This document shows, in pieces, positions 1 to 5,744 of a stretch of 11,974 nt of DNA. The notes beneath the pieces are model-generated. The model saw only the letters and a program-made list of their open reading frames with translations. It was not told the origin of the DNA and did not search any database. Positions within the stretch are counted from its first letter, which is position 1, and each line of letters begins with the position of its first letter. The DNA is taken from contig JAPPOW010000017.1 in assembly GCA_028817775.1 (NCBI GenBank), forward strand, positions 1 through 11,974, given 5' to 3'. Both the position numbers and the translations under genes were made by a program. The DNA is from Candidatus Melainabacteria bacterium. GTDB taxonomy: Bacteria; Cyanobacteriota; Vampirovibrionia; LMEP-6097.

Positions 1-243
1 GGTGACTATATAGCTAATAACAAAAAAATCATTGATATCAATACTAAGATCAAAGAAATCATTATTCTTGATGAGACCGATTACGAATTTTATGGACTGA
101 CAATGGGCTATGGCAAAGCTGTCTCAAGACTTTATAGAAAGCTTGGCTATCAACCAAAAGAACCATTACAAAGAAAGAAATTTGGCAAAGAGCGCAAGCA
201 AGAACTTGCAGGAGAAAAATCCAATGACAAAAACCCTTCTTAG
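1..243 (+). CDS. C-terminal end of an unidentified protein (5' end outside window)
   Basis: Frame 1 is open from the first base to a TAG at 241-243, giving an 80-residue carboxy-terminal piece. I do not recognise the family with confidence. The segment around residues 39-51 (KAVSRLYRKLGYQP) resembles the last helix and strand of GNAT acetyltransferases, where a Leu-Tyr-x-x-Leu-Gly-Phe/Tyr pattern is common, but this is only a hint. The tail after residue 52 is rich in Lys, Arg, Glu and Gln and looks unstructured. The next gene starts inside this one at 224, so the two overlap by 20 nt and are probably translated from one message. That overlap, and the good ribosome binding site inside this frame, support both reading frames being real. 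Confidence 0.5.
   Translation, partial: GDYIANNKKIIDINTKIKEIIILDETDYEFYGLTMGYGKAVSRLYRKLGYQPKEPLQRKKFGKERKQELAGEKSNDKNPS
210..214 (+). promoter_or_regulatory. Shine-Dalgarno AGGAG that fixes the protease start
   Basis: AGGAG lies 9 nt before the ATG at 224. The same frame stays open back to an earlier ATG at 110. That one has no comparable site and would put 38 mostly charged residues in front of a classical signal peptide. The start at 224 is therefore preferred. Confidence 0.75.
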
Positions 244-1795
244 TTTAGTACTAAGCCTAGCTTGCTTCTCACTGCCAGTCAGTGCCGCAAGTATTTTAGC
301 CGCCTGCAATGATGGCAGTTCCCCGGACCAATGTTCAGTCAATGATATTTATTTCCCAACTTTTGCTAAAGTTGGTTCTACTTATGACGTTGATTACAGA
401 GTAGACCTTGGTGGCTTGGGTGATATCGAGGAGGACACTGCTTTCACTTCAACTCAAGACATGCTTGAACTTTGGGAAGCTGAATCTAGCCTTAACTTTA
501 TTCATAGTGCTCGCCTAAGTGAAGACATTGACAACACGAATTATGAGCCTATCCTAGACCCAAGTACTGCACTAGGTTACAGTCCTATTGTTTTTGATGA
601 TGACGGCAAAATTACCAACGCTCTTTTTGGTCAAGGTTCCAAAAATAGTGTGCTCGGTTTTGCTGGTGCTGTTTTTTATAATTTTGTGGGTAATGATATA
701 ACTAGCATTGCTGAAGGACAAGCTGTATTCAACGGTCACCTCTATAGCCAAGCTGGTGGTGGTGGTAGCCTAGAAACCATTTTGGTTTCTTTCAAAACTA
801 CTATCCTCCATGAATTTGGTCACATGTTTGGACTTGACCATACTCAAGGCGGTAATCTAGAAGGTTATAACAATAACGATAGTGATCTGACCGACGTGCC
901 AGTAATGTTTCCATTTGAAGCCAACCCACTTATTGAGTTACAGCATGATGATATTGCCTCTGTGCGCGATGTTTATCCAGTCGGCAATGAGTCAAGCAGT
1001 TTTGGTACTATCACTGGTACTTTAACTGAGGATGGTTCTAGAGTACGTGGCGCCAATGTGGTTGCTTACTTAGTAGATGATTCTAATCCTCGCAAACGAG
1101 CAGTAGCTTCACCTTCTGATGTTGCTGGAGCTGGTGATGGTGCTTTCCGCCTACCAATCTTAGTACCAGGCAGTTATATACTTAGAGCTGAAGCAATTGA
1201 TTCTAATTTTACTGGTGGCAGTTCTGTTGGTATCTATGATCCAATCTCGACTAGCCGTATCACCGAAGGTTTTTATAATGGTGACAATCAACCAATCCTA
1301 GAATCCACTTTAACTAATGCTCTAAGTCAAGCTGAGCAAATCACTGTTACAGCGGGTTCGAGCGCCAGTATTAGTTTCAATCTTAGTGCTACAGGCGAAG
1401 ATGATGGCGATGACGGCGGCTCTGGTGGCGGTGATGACAACGGTTCAACTGCTGAAGCCAGCTTCACTCTCACTGGGCAAATCACCAAAAAAGCAATCCG
1501 TCTCAAGAATTTCAAACAGCGCAATGCAAAACTAACAGTCAGAAACCTTAATCCTGGCACTTCAATCACAGTAAAAGTTTCTACTGACTATCCCGATTTG
1601 ATTACTTTCCCTAAGGGTGATACTCAGACTTTTAGCAAGAGAAAGAAAAAGTTTGTATTTAGGCTTGCTTCCTACTTTGATTTCTTAGAAGAATTCCCTG
1701 GCCTTTCTACAGATGGCAGTGTTGAAATTCCAATTACTGTAGAAGACCAAACTAGTGGCTACACCGATGACAACGAAACCCTCTTGCTGTTCTAA
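224..1795 (+). CDS. Secreted matrixin-like zinc metalloprotease with C-terminal beta domains
   Basis: The 523-residue product begins with a signal peptide (positive MTK, hydrophobic core, VSA at 19-21), so it should be exported. Residues about 50-255 resemble the matrixin/metzincin catalytic domain. The zinc motif HEFGHMFGLDH is at 196-206 (three His ligands, catalytic Glu197). A Met-turn (VMFP, Met228) follows, then the helix leading to DVYP. Residues about 260-325 look like a carboxypeptidase-regulatory-type beta sandwich (GTITGTLTEDG through PGSYILRAEA). An acidic Gly/Asp linker at 391-408 joins this to a C-terminal beta-rich domain containing a basic KRKKK patch near 472-476. No clear cysteine-switch propeptide is visible. 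The likely role is extracellular or cell-surface proteolysis; the substrate is unknown. The stop overlaps by 4 nt with that of the opposing frame. Confidence 0.85.
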   Translation: MTKTLLSLVLSLACFSLPVSAASILAACNDGSSPDQCSVNDIYFPTFAKVGSTYDVDYRVDLGGLGDIEEDTAFTSTQDMLELWEAESSLNFIHSARLSEDIDNTNYEPILDPSTALGYSPIVFDDDGKITNALFGQGSKNSVLGFAGAVFYNFVGNDITSIAEGQAVFNGHLYSQAGGGGSLETILVSFKTTILHEFGHMFGLDHTQGGNLEGYNNNDSDLTDVPVMFPFEANPLIELQHDDIASVRDVYPVGNESSSFGTITGTLTEDGSRVRGANVVAYLVDDSNPRKRAVASPSDVAGAGDGAFRLPILVPGSYILRAEAIDSNFTGGSSVGIYDPISTSRITEGFYNGDNQPILESTLTNALSQAEQITVTAGSSASISFNLSATGEDDGDDGGSGGGDDNGSTAEASFTLTGQITKKAIRLKNFKQRNAKLTVRNLNPGTSITVKVSTDYPDLITFPKGDTQTFSKRKKKFVFRLASYFDFLEEFPGLSTDGSVEIPITVEDQTSGYTDDNETLLLF

Positions 1796-2136
1796 GAAGC
1801 AGAATCTTTAGGTCCATCATCAAAATTATTTACAACTACTAAAAAATTTCCTCTCTCTGGGATAGCTTGTCCTATCTGTTCTGTTGAATAACGATGAATA
1901 CTATCAGGTAGTCTAAAGCCTGCAAAGAAGAATGCTGAAGCGTTCTTAAAATCTCCTAGTTCATAAGCAGCAAAATCAGCCTGAGAAAGCCAGTTAAAAA
2001 AGCCTCTGTCATTGTTTTTATCATAGTCACAAGTTGTTTCTCTAAGTCTTCTGTCGATAAATTCACCCTTACCGGCAACTCTAAAGGCTCGCCAGGCTTC
2101 ATTAATATCAGGTTTAATCACATAACCAGCTGGCAA
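1792..2136 (-). CDS. Hypothetical protein, possibly the C-terminal half of a broken gene
   Basis: The given start is a TTG at 2136 (114 residues), but no ribosome binding site precedes it. The frame stays open upstream to 2214, just inside a three-hairpin repeat, where it meets an in-frame TAG at 2215-2217. The residues before the TTG (FIRDRREFQAWLYGAL) read like normal protein, so I suspect this is the 3' part of a longer gene whose 5' part was replaced or shifted by the repeat. The family is not recognised. Visible features are charged helical stretches (EAWRAFRVAGKGEF), an aromatic-rich middle (ASAFFFAGFRLP) and an acidic C-terminus. It lies downstream of the ORF at 2319-2603 on the same strand but in another frame. 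Confidence 0.45.
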   Translation of the reverse strand: MPAGYVIKPDINEAWRAFRVAGKGEFIDRRLRETTCDYDKNNDRGFFNWLSQADFAAYELGDFKNASAFFFAGFRLPDSIHRYSTEQIGQAIPERGNFLVVVNNFDDGPKDSAS

Positions 2137-2201
2137 AGCACCATACAGCCAAGCTTGAAACTCTCGTCTGTCTCTAATAAATTTTGCCTCAAATCTCGCA
2201 T

Positions 2202-2311
2202 CTCGGCAGCAAAGCTACCGAGTTTTAATTGCTCGATTTGTCGTTTTCTTCGAAAACGAACCGGCAAAATTGGGGTTCTCTCTCGCCTCATCCAGGGAGC
2301 AAGCTCCCTGG
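2202..2311. repeat. Three-hairpin palindromic element
   Basis: Three inverted repeats follow one another. At 2202-2222 the arms are 9 nt with one mismatch and a 3-nt loop (CTCGGCAGC / GCTACCGAG). At 2241-2259 TCGTTTTC pairs with GAAAACGA around TTC. At 2292-2311 CCAGGGAGC pairs with GCTCCCTGG around AA. GC content and codon character differ from the flanks. On the minus strand the coupled ORF from 2603 stops at 2319, just before the outermost hairpin, and another frame takes over on the far side. The layout suggests a dispersed, non-autonomous palindromic element; the exact ends are unknown. Confidence 0.6.
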
Positions 2312-2318
2312 TTTTCGG

Positions 2319-2603
2319 CTACGTTCGAATAAAAACAAGCCCGTCAATCTGATCAAAATTATTCTCAGAAAACAAAGTTAGAGCTGTGGCCAAATCTTCA
2401 CGAGAGCTAATATGTTTTCTAATCAAGCAAGGGTGCAAATCATAACCTGGACAACAGTGCAAAAGATCTATAACTTGATTACGACTTCTAAATACTGGGC
2501 TTAGGTCATTAATTCTGGCTTGAGCAGCTCTATGTTCACAAGCATGCACCTGACAACTTGGAAGATCAAAAGAAAGTGGTATCACCACTGAATTGCTAAA
2601 CAT
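2319..2603 (-). CDS. Hypothetical protein coupled to the FCP1-like phosphatase, probably truncated
   Basis: This 94-residue frame starts with an ATG inside the last codons of the phosphatase gene (8-nt overlap), with AGGAAAG just before it. That arrangement is typical of translational coupling and supports a real gene. The family is not identified. Cys and His are frequent in the first two thirds (for example CQVHACEH and LLHCCPGYDLHPC), which could mean metal binding, but no standard motif is complete. The last 30 residues look like an alpha/beta fold (REDLATALTLF, then DQIDGLVFIRT) and end abruptly at a TAG beside the three-hairpin repeat. The protein may therefore have lost its normal C-terminus, with the open frame at 1792-2214 as the remainder. 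Confidence 0.5.
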   Translation of the reverse strand: MFSNSVVIPLSFDLPSCQVHACEHRAAQARINDLSPVFRSRNQVIDLLHCCPGYDLHPCLIRKHISSREDLATALTLFSENNFDQIDGLVFIRT

Positions 2604-3627
2604 CTTTCCTTGGTTCCTTACCAGTACTGAGTTTATACTGCTCTCTCCAGCCCCGATCTAGAGCAGCTTCCACGTTCTTGACCCAAATATACTCACCATC
2701 AGCATCCTTAGGCTCAGGAGCTTGTGCCATAAAGCAATGTGGTTTCTTGCCTGCTTGATAGCTTACATTAGGACTAATTACTGCAAAGTCACCTGAACTC
2801 TTGGAATCACGGAAGGCTCTACCATGGTAATTATGCTCAGCACTAGCATCATCTGTTTTCATTTCAGCATAGTTATCAATTAAGATGTGTGATTCTGGCA
2901 AACCATTGAGCTTATTATTACCAGAACCAGCTAATAAATCAATTACATTTGGTGGATATTTACCGGCAACTCCCTGCCCTTCTTCAAACCAAACTGGCTT
3001 GCCTGAAAAAATTGCACAGAATTTTTTGAAACAATATTTGGGACAACGAATAAATAAACCATGGAAGAAATTTTTGGTCCGTCCCCAGAAACTCAGATTA
3101 TCAGGGTGATGCGGGTACCTAATGTAATTGGAGTTTGGTTTACTAATTAAATCATCACGTGAGAGATAGCCAGCACAGTATTTGTGCAAAGCCGGTTCTG
3201 ATTCAAAAATATCTCTGAGGTAAGGAGTAAGGTCACGTGAGACTACTACATTCTTGTGTCCCATTTCATAACGGCCCTTGAGAATTTCTTCAGCACCTGG
3301 ACGCAGAACATAGTAGCGCCCTTGCTGAGTTTGCTTAATTTCATAACCTTGCGCTTCTATATCCTTACGCACGCTTTCTTTACGCAAATCGCGCTTGTAA
3401 ACATCACCAAACAATAAGGTCTCGTCAAGGTCCCAAACCAAAACTTGATTTTCTGGGTCACCCTTATAAGGAATATCTTCTTTGTGCAAAGACTCCAAAT
3501 CACCACGCTCTGCTGAAATACGTTCAGCACTAGCAGCAGCAGAACTCGGCTTAGCCTGAGTTTGCTGTGTGGCCGCAACCGGTGGATGAGCTTCCACTGG
3601 TTTTTTCTTAAATAAGCCTGATAGCAT
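2596..3627 (-). CDS. HAD-family phosphatase of the FCP1/SCP (NLI-interacting factor) type
   Basis: The 343-residue protein starts with about 60 low-complexity residues rich in Ala, Gln, Lys and Pro. A HAD core follows. Motif I is WDLDETL, with nucleophile Asp66 and acid/base Asp68, followed by Glu-Thr as in DxDxT phosphatases. LRPGAEEIL near 108-116 matches the Arg-Pro-Gly step of FCP1-like enzymes. VVVSRDLTPYL (127-137) supplies the motif II Ser, and HILIDNYAEM (247-256) supplies a late-motif Asp. The expected activity is hydrolysis of phosphoserine/threonine or a small phosphoester. The substrate cannot be read from sequence. A Cys/aromatic-rich insertion (about 178-215) is unusual. No signal peptide is seen, so it is probably cytoplasmic. 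An extended -10 promoter lies about 30 nt upstream; the start lacks a clear Shine-Dalgarno. Confidence 0.75.
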   Translation of the reverse strand: MLSGLFKKKPVEAHPPVAATQQTQAKPSSAAASAERISAERGDLESLHKEDIPYKGDPENQVLVWDLDETLLFGDVYKRDLRKESVRKDIEAQGYEIKQTQQGRYYVLRPGAEEILKGRYEMGHKNVVVSRDLTPYLRDIFESEPALHKYCAGYLSRDDLISKPNSNYIRYPHHPDNLSFWGRTKNFFHGLFIRCPKYCFKKFCAIFSGKPVWFEEGQGVAGKYPPNVIDLLAGSGNNKLNGLPESHILIDNYAEMKTDDASAEHNYHGRAFRDSKSSGDFAVISPNVSYQAGKKPHCFMAQAPEPKDADGEYIWVKNVEAALDRGWREQYKLSTGKEPRKDV

Positions 3628-3657
3628 ATCAATTTATGGCATAATAGCCACAAATAC

Positions 3658-3667
3658 ATTATAGCAA
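3658..3667 (-). promoter_or_regulatory. Extended -10 promoter TTGCTATAAT for the phosphatase gene
   Basis: Read on the minus strand, the site is TTGCTATAAT: a perfect -10 box preceded by TGn. No good -35 is present at 17 nt; TTAAAT at 19 nt is the best candidate. The predicted leader is about 24 nt and carries no Shine-Dalgarno. The same 10-mer stands in front of rplK. Confidence 0.6.
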
Positions 3668-3700
3668 TACGCAATACTTATTATTTAAGAAGCGCCGCTC

Positions 3701-3712
3701 CTTTCATGAAAG
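3701..3712. other. Perfect 12-bp palindrome in a divergent promoter region
   Basis: CTTTCATGAAAG is fully self-complementary. It sits between the minus-strand promoter of the phosphatase gene and the plus-strand promoter of the small secreted protein. A second short palindrome, GAAATTTC, follows at 3712-3719. The position would suit an operator, but no regulator is known and the match may be chance. Confidence 0.3.
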
Positions 3713-3737
3713 AAATTTCCTAGGCAATTAGGGGTTT

Positions 3738-3766
3738 TTGACTAGAGTCCTTAAACTAAAGATAAA
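3738..3766 (+). promoter_or_regulatory. Candidate sigma70 promoter for the secreted protein gene
   Basis: TTGACT (3738-3743, five of six to consensus) and GATAAA (3761-3766, four of six) are separated by exactly 17 nt. The predicted leader is about 70 nt and ends in a strong ribosome binding site, AAGGGGGA, at 3826-3833. Confidence 0.45.
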
Positions 3767-3840
3767 CAGCCTTGGTTAATATACGAGAAAGCAAGGTTAA
3801 ATTTAGTTCTTGCTCTTAATCTAACAAGGGGGAAAATAAA

Positions 3841-4428
3841 ATGATTAAACAAAGGTACTTAATAAGGCTAGTCGTGATTCTGATTACGGCACTGTCATTC
3901 ATACCAGCGAAGGCCTATGAAGAAGCTAATTATGAGGATGATTATGGAACTGAAGTGGAATCTACAGCGCTAGAGGACATTGGTATTAATTCAGTCACAA
4001 TTGTTGATGCTGTTTACCATGATGTAACGGTAGTAGAACGCAGTGTTATTAGTCGTGACCATGAAGGTAAAATTCTCAATGATGGTTCATTCATAGTACA
4101 CGTAGGACCAATCGCTAGCACCGCTGATGTTCTAGAAGCAGTAAAAGAACAGGTATGGGACCTTCACAGCGGCGGTCCTTCTCCTTATTCGGACGGCTGG
4201 GTTACTTTCCCTGCTTGCTTAGTTACAGATCATTACGGGTTTGAAACAGAAATGAAGTGTAACTCTCCTGCTGCTAATGTGATCACTACATTATTAGGCG
4301 GTTCTTCTGAGAAGCTTTACTTCTTGGAGCTCACTACACCGGGCACAAGTGAAAAATACCGCATTGGTCCTATGACTCTTGATCAAGCAGAATCTGACAA
4401 AGCAGATTTAGAATCTGGTAACTTCTAA
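3841..4428 (+). CDS. Small secreted protein of unknown function
   Basis: The 195-residue product opens with a textbook signal peptide: MIKQRYLIR, a hydrophobic run, then AKA at 23-25, with cleavage expected before YEEAN. The mature part begins with an acidic stretch (YEDDYGTEVE), then alternates hydrophobic and polar residues in a way that suggests beta structure (VTIVDAVYHDVTVVERSVI). The mature protein has two cysteines, Cys126 and Cys140, which could form a disulfide. I do not recognise the family. The ATG is preceded at a good distance by a strong Shine-Dalgarno. The gene is monocistronic, flanked by its own promoter and a strong terminator, so it may be well expressed. It is probably periplasmic or extracellular. 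Confidence 0.75.
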   Translation: MIKQRYLIRLVVILITALSFIPAKAYEEANYEDDYGTEVESTALEDIGINSVTIVDAVYHDVTVVERSVISRDHEGKILNDGSFIVHVGPIASTADVLEAVKEQVWDLHSGGPSPYSDGWVTFPACLVTDHYGFETEMKCNSPAANVITTLLGGSSEKLYFLELTTPGTSEKYRIGPMTLDQAESDKADLESGNF

Positions 4429-4447
4429 ACTAAAGCAATGCTAAAAC

Positions 4448-4478
4448 AAAAAGCCCCTAATTTGCTTAGGGGCTTTTT
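4448..4478. terminator. Bidirectional rho-independent terminator
   Basis: A perfect 13-bp stem (AAAAAGCCCCTAA with TTAGGGGCTTTTT) encloses a 5-nt loop at 4461-4465. Its A and T tracts make it functional in both directions. It lies between the convergent stops of the secreted protein gene (4428) and rplA (4499), and so ends both units. Confidence 0.92.
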
Positions 4479-4498
4479 AATATCTACCAATATCTACT

Positions 4499-5212
4499 TT
4501 AGACTGCCAATACAGCATCAGGATTAATTTCAAAACTAGGACCCTGAGAGGTACTAATAAAGGTTGATTTGAAGTAAGCACCCTTGGATGAGCTTGGCTT
4601 AGACTTCTGAATTTCCTGGATTGCAGCTTGCAAATTCTTCAATAAATCCTCATCTGAGAAATCAGCCTTACCAAACGGCATATGCACTACAGCGCCCGTT
4701 TTCTCAGCACGGAAACTAACCTTACCAGCCTGAAGCTCTTTAACAGCTTTGGCTACATCTGGAGTTACAGTACCATCTTTAGGGTTAGGCATAAGTCCTC
4801 TTGGACCAAGCACTCTACCCAATTTACCAAGAAGCGGCATGCAGTCAGGGGCAGCGACTAATACATCAAAGTCCATCCAACCCTCTTCCATCTTCTTAAC
4901 AAGCTCTTCGGTGCCAGCCTCAAAAGCACCAGCGTCCTTGGCTTCTTGCACCTTCTCACCTTTAGCAATAACTGCTACACGCACTGTCTTACCACTGCCT
5001 GCTGGTAATGAAACAGAAGCGCGAACCTGCTGGTCATTTGCTTTAGTGTCGATACCCAATTGAGCAGCCAACTCAAAAGTCTGGTTGGCTTTAGAGCCAG
5101 TCTCCGAGATGAATTTCTTCAATTCTGTGATCGCTAGTTTAGCGTCTGTTTGACCTTTGAACTCTTCTTTAAGTTCATTGATCTTCTTACGTTTCTTACT
5201 TAATTTAGCCAT
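4499..5212 (-). CDS. rplA: 50S ribosomal protein L1
   Basis: The 237-residue product matches ribosomal protein L1 in length and content. L1 forms the mobile L1 stalk of the large subunit, binds 23S rRNA and helps release deacylated tRNA. In many bacteria it also represses its own operon. The L1 signature LGKLGRVLGPRGLMPNP lies at 128-144, followed by KDGTV. The GSGKTVRVAV strand and the C-terminal GPSFEINPDAV are also typical. The start is set by a strong Shine-Dalgarno (AGGAG at 5216-5220 on the minus strand). It follows rplK after 58 nt and is co-transcribed with it. A strong terminator comes next, so rplJ and rplL are not in this unit. Confidence 0.97.
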   Translation of the reverse strand: MAKLSKKRKKINELKEEFKGQTDAKLAITELKKFISETGSKANQTFELAAQLGIDTKANDQQVRASVSLPAGSGKTVRVAVIAKGEKVQEAKDAGAFEAGTEELVKKMEEGWMDFDVLVAAPDCMPLLGKLGRVLGPRGLMPNPKDGTVTPDVAKAVKELQAGKVSFRAEKTGAVVHMPFGKADFSDEDLLKNLQAAIQEIQKSKPSSSKGAYFKSTFISTSQGPSFEINPDAVLAV

Positions 5213-5270
5213 ATTCTCCTACCTTTGTTTTGTATAAGTAGTCCGTACGAACTGCTTAGGCTATCTCTTG

Positions 5271-5702
5271 TTAGGCTGCTATTTCAGCAATAACACCCAT
5301 ACTTCTTGCGGTCCCCGCAATAATTTTCTTCGCCGCATCAATGTCATTTGCATTGAGGTCTGGCATCTTCATCTCTGCAACTTCAGCAAGTTGTGAGTCA
5401 TTGATCTTACCAACCTTATCCAAGTGTGGAGTTGCTGAACCTTTCTTGAGCTTGATTTTCTTCTTGATTAGTACAGCTGCTGGTGGTTGTTTAAGAATAA
5501 AAGTGAATGATCTATCTTCATAAACCGTGATAATAACCGGAATAATGTAGCCGGCTTTGTCCTTAGTGGCATCATTATAAGCCTTACAAAAATCCATGAT
5601 ATTTACACCATACTGACCACAAGCTGGGCCAACTGGCGGCGCCGGATTAGCCTTGCCGGCTTCCAGCTGAAGATTGATATATCCCATGATTTTCTTTGAC
5701 AT
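5271..5702 (-). CDS. rplK: 50S ribosomal protein L11
   Basis: The 143-residue product is ribosomal protein L11, which with its 23S rRNA site forms part of the GTPase-associated centre and takes part in factor binding and the stringent response. The N-terminal domain shows the hallmark GKANPAPPVGPACGQYGVNI (residues 17-36), and DRSFTF, PPAAVLIK and the C-terminal GTARSMGV are conserved. The frame is open further upstream to 5789, but the real start is the ATG at 5702. The family's start (MSKKIMGYI) lies there, AAGGAG precedes it at 5713-5718, and the longer version would run past the promoter. It is first in a two-gene unit with rplA. The usual upstream secE-nusG pair is missing; nadC is there instead, divergently oriented. 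Confidence 0.97.
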   Translation of the reverse strand: MSKKIMGYINLQLEAGKANPAPPVGPACGQYGVNIMDFCKAYNDATKDKAGYIIPVIITVYEDRSFTFILKQPPAAVLIKKKIKLKKGSATPHLDKVGKINDSQLAEVAEMKMPDLNANDIDAAKKIIAGTARSMGVIAEIAA

Positions 5703-5730
5703 AGTAATAGAGCTCCTTGAGCGAGCTATG

Positions 5731-5740
5731 ATTATAGCAA
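5731..5740 (-). promoter_or_regulatory. Extended -10 promoter TTGCTATAAT for rplK-rplA
   Basis: On the minus strand TTGCTATAAT stands 28 nt before the L11 start codon, giving a leader of about 20-25 nt that contains the AAGGAG site. No clear -35 hexamer is seen; the proper spacing falls inside the first codons of nadC. The 10-mer is identical to that before the phosphatase gene. Confidence 0.65.
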
Positions 5741-5744
5741 GCAG

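Noticed and set aside
110..223. Longer start for the metalloprotease at ATG 110
   Set aside because: It adds 38 charged residues before an intact signal peptide, has no ribosome binding site, and overlaps the upstream frame far more than the well-supported ATG at 224.
2155..2352. Plus-strand 65-codon frame through the three-hairpin repeat
   Set aside because: It lies largely over the palindromes, has no ribosome binding site, and its Ser/Lys/Arg-rich translation looks like a by-product of the repeat.
3357..3674. Minus-strand 105-codon frame overlapping the phosphatase 5' region
   Set aside because: It is a frame-shifted shadow of the phosphatase coding sequence and crosses its promoter; the composition is not protein-like.
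3719..3739. Weak hairpin followed by TTTTT upstream of the secreted protein gene, possibly a terminator or attenuator
   Set aside because: The stem is only about 4 bp and the T tract overlaps the likely -35 box; it does not compare with the real terminator at 4448-4478.
5711..5727. Hairpin AGCTC/GAGCT hiding the rplK Shine-Dalgarno, a possible L1 autoregulation site
   Set aside because: The predicted transcription start falls at or inside the 5' arm, the stem is only 5 bp, and no L1-binding motif can be recognised with confidence.
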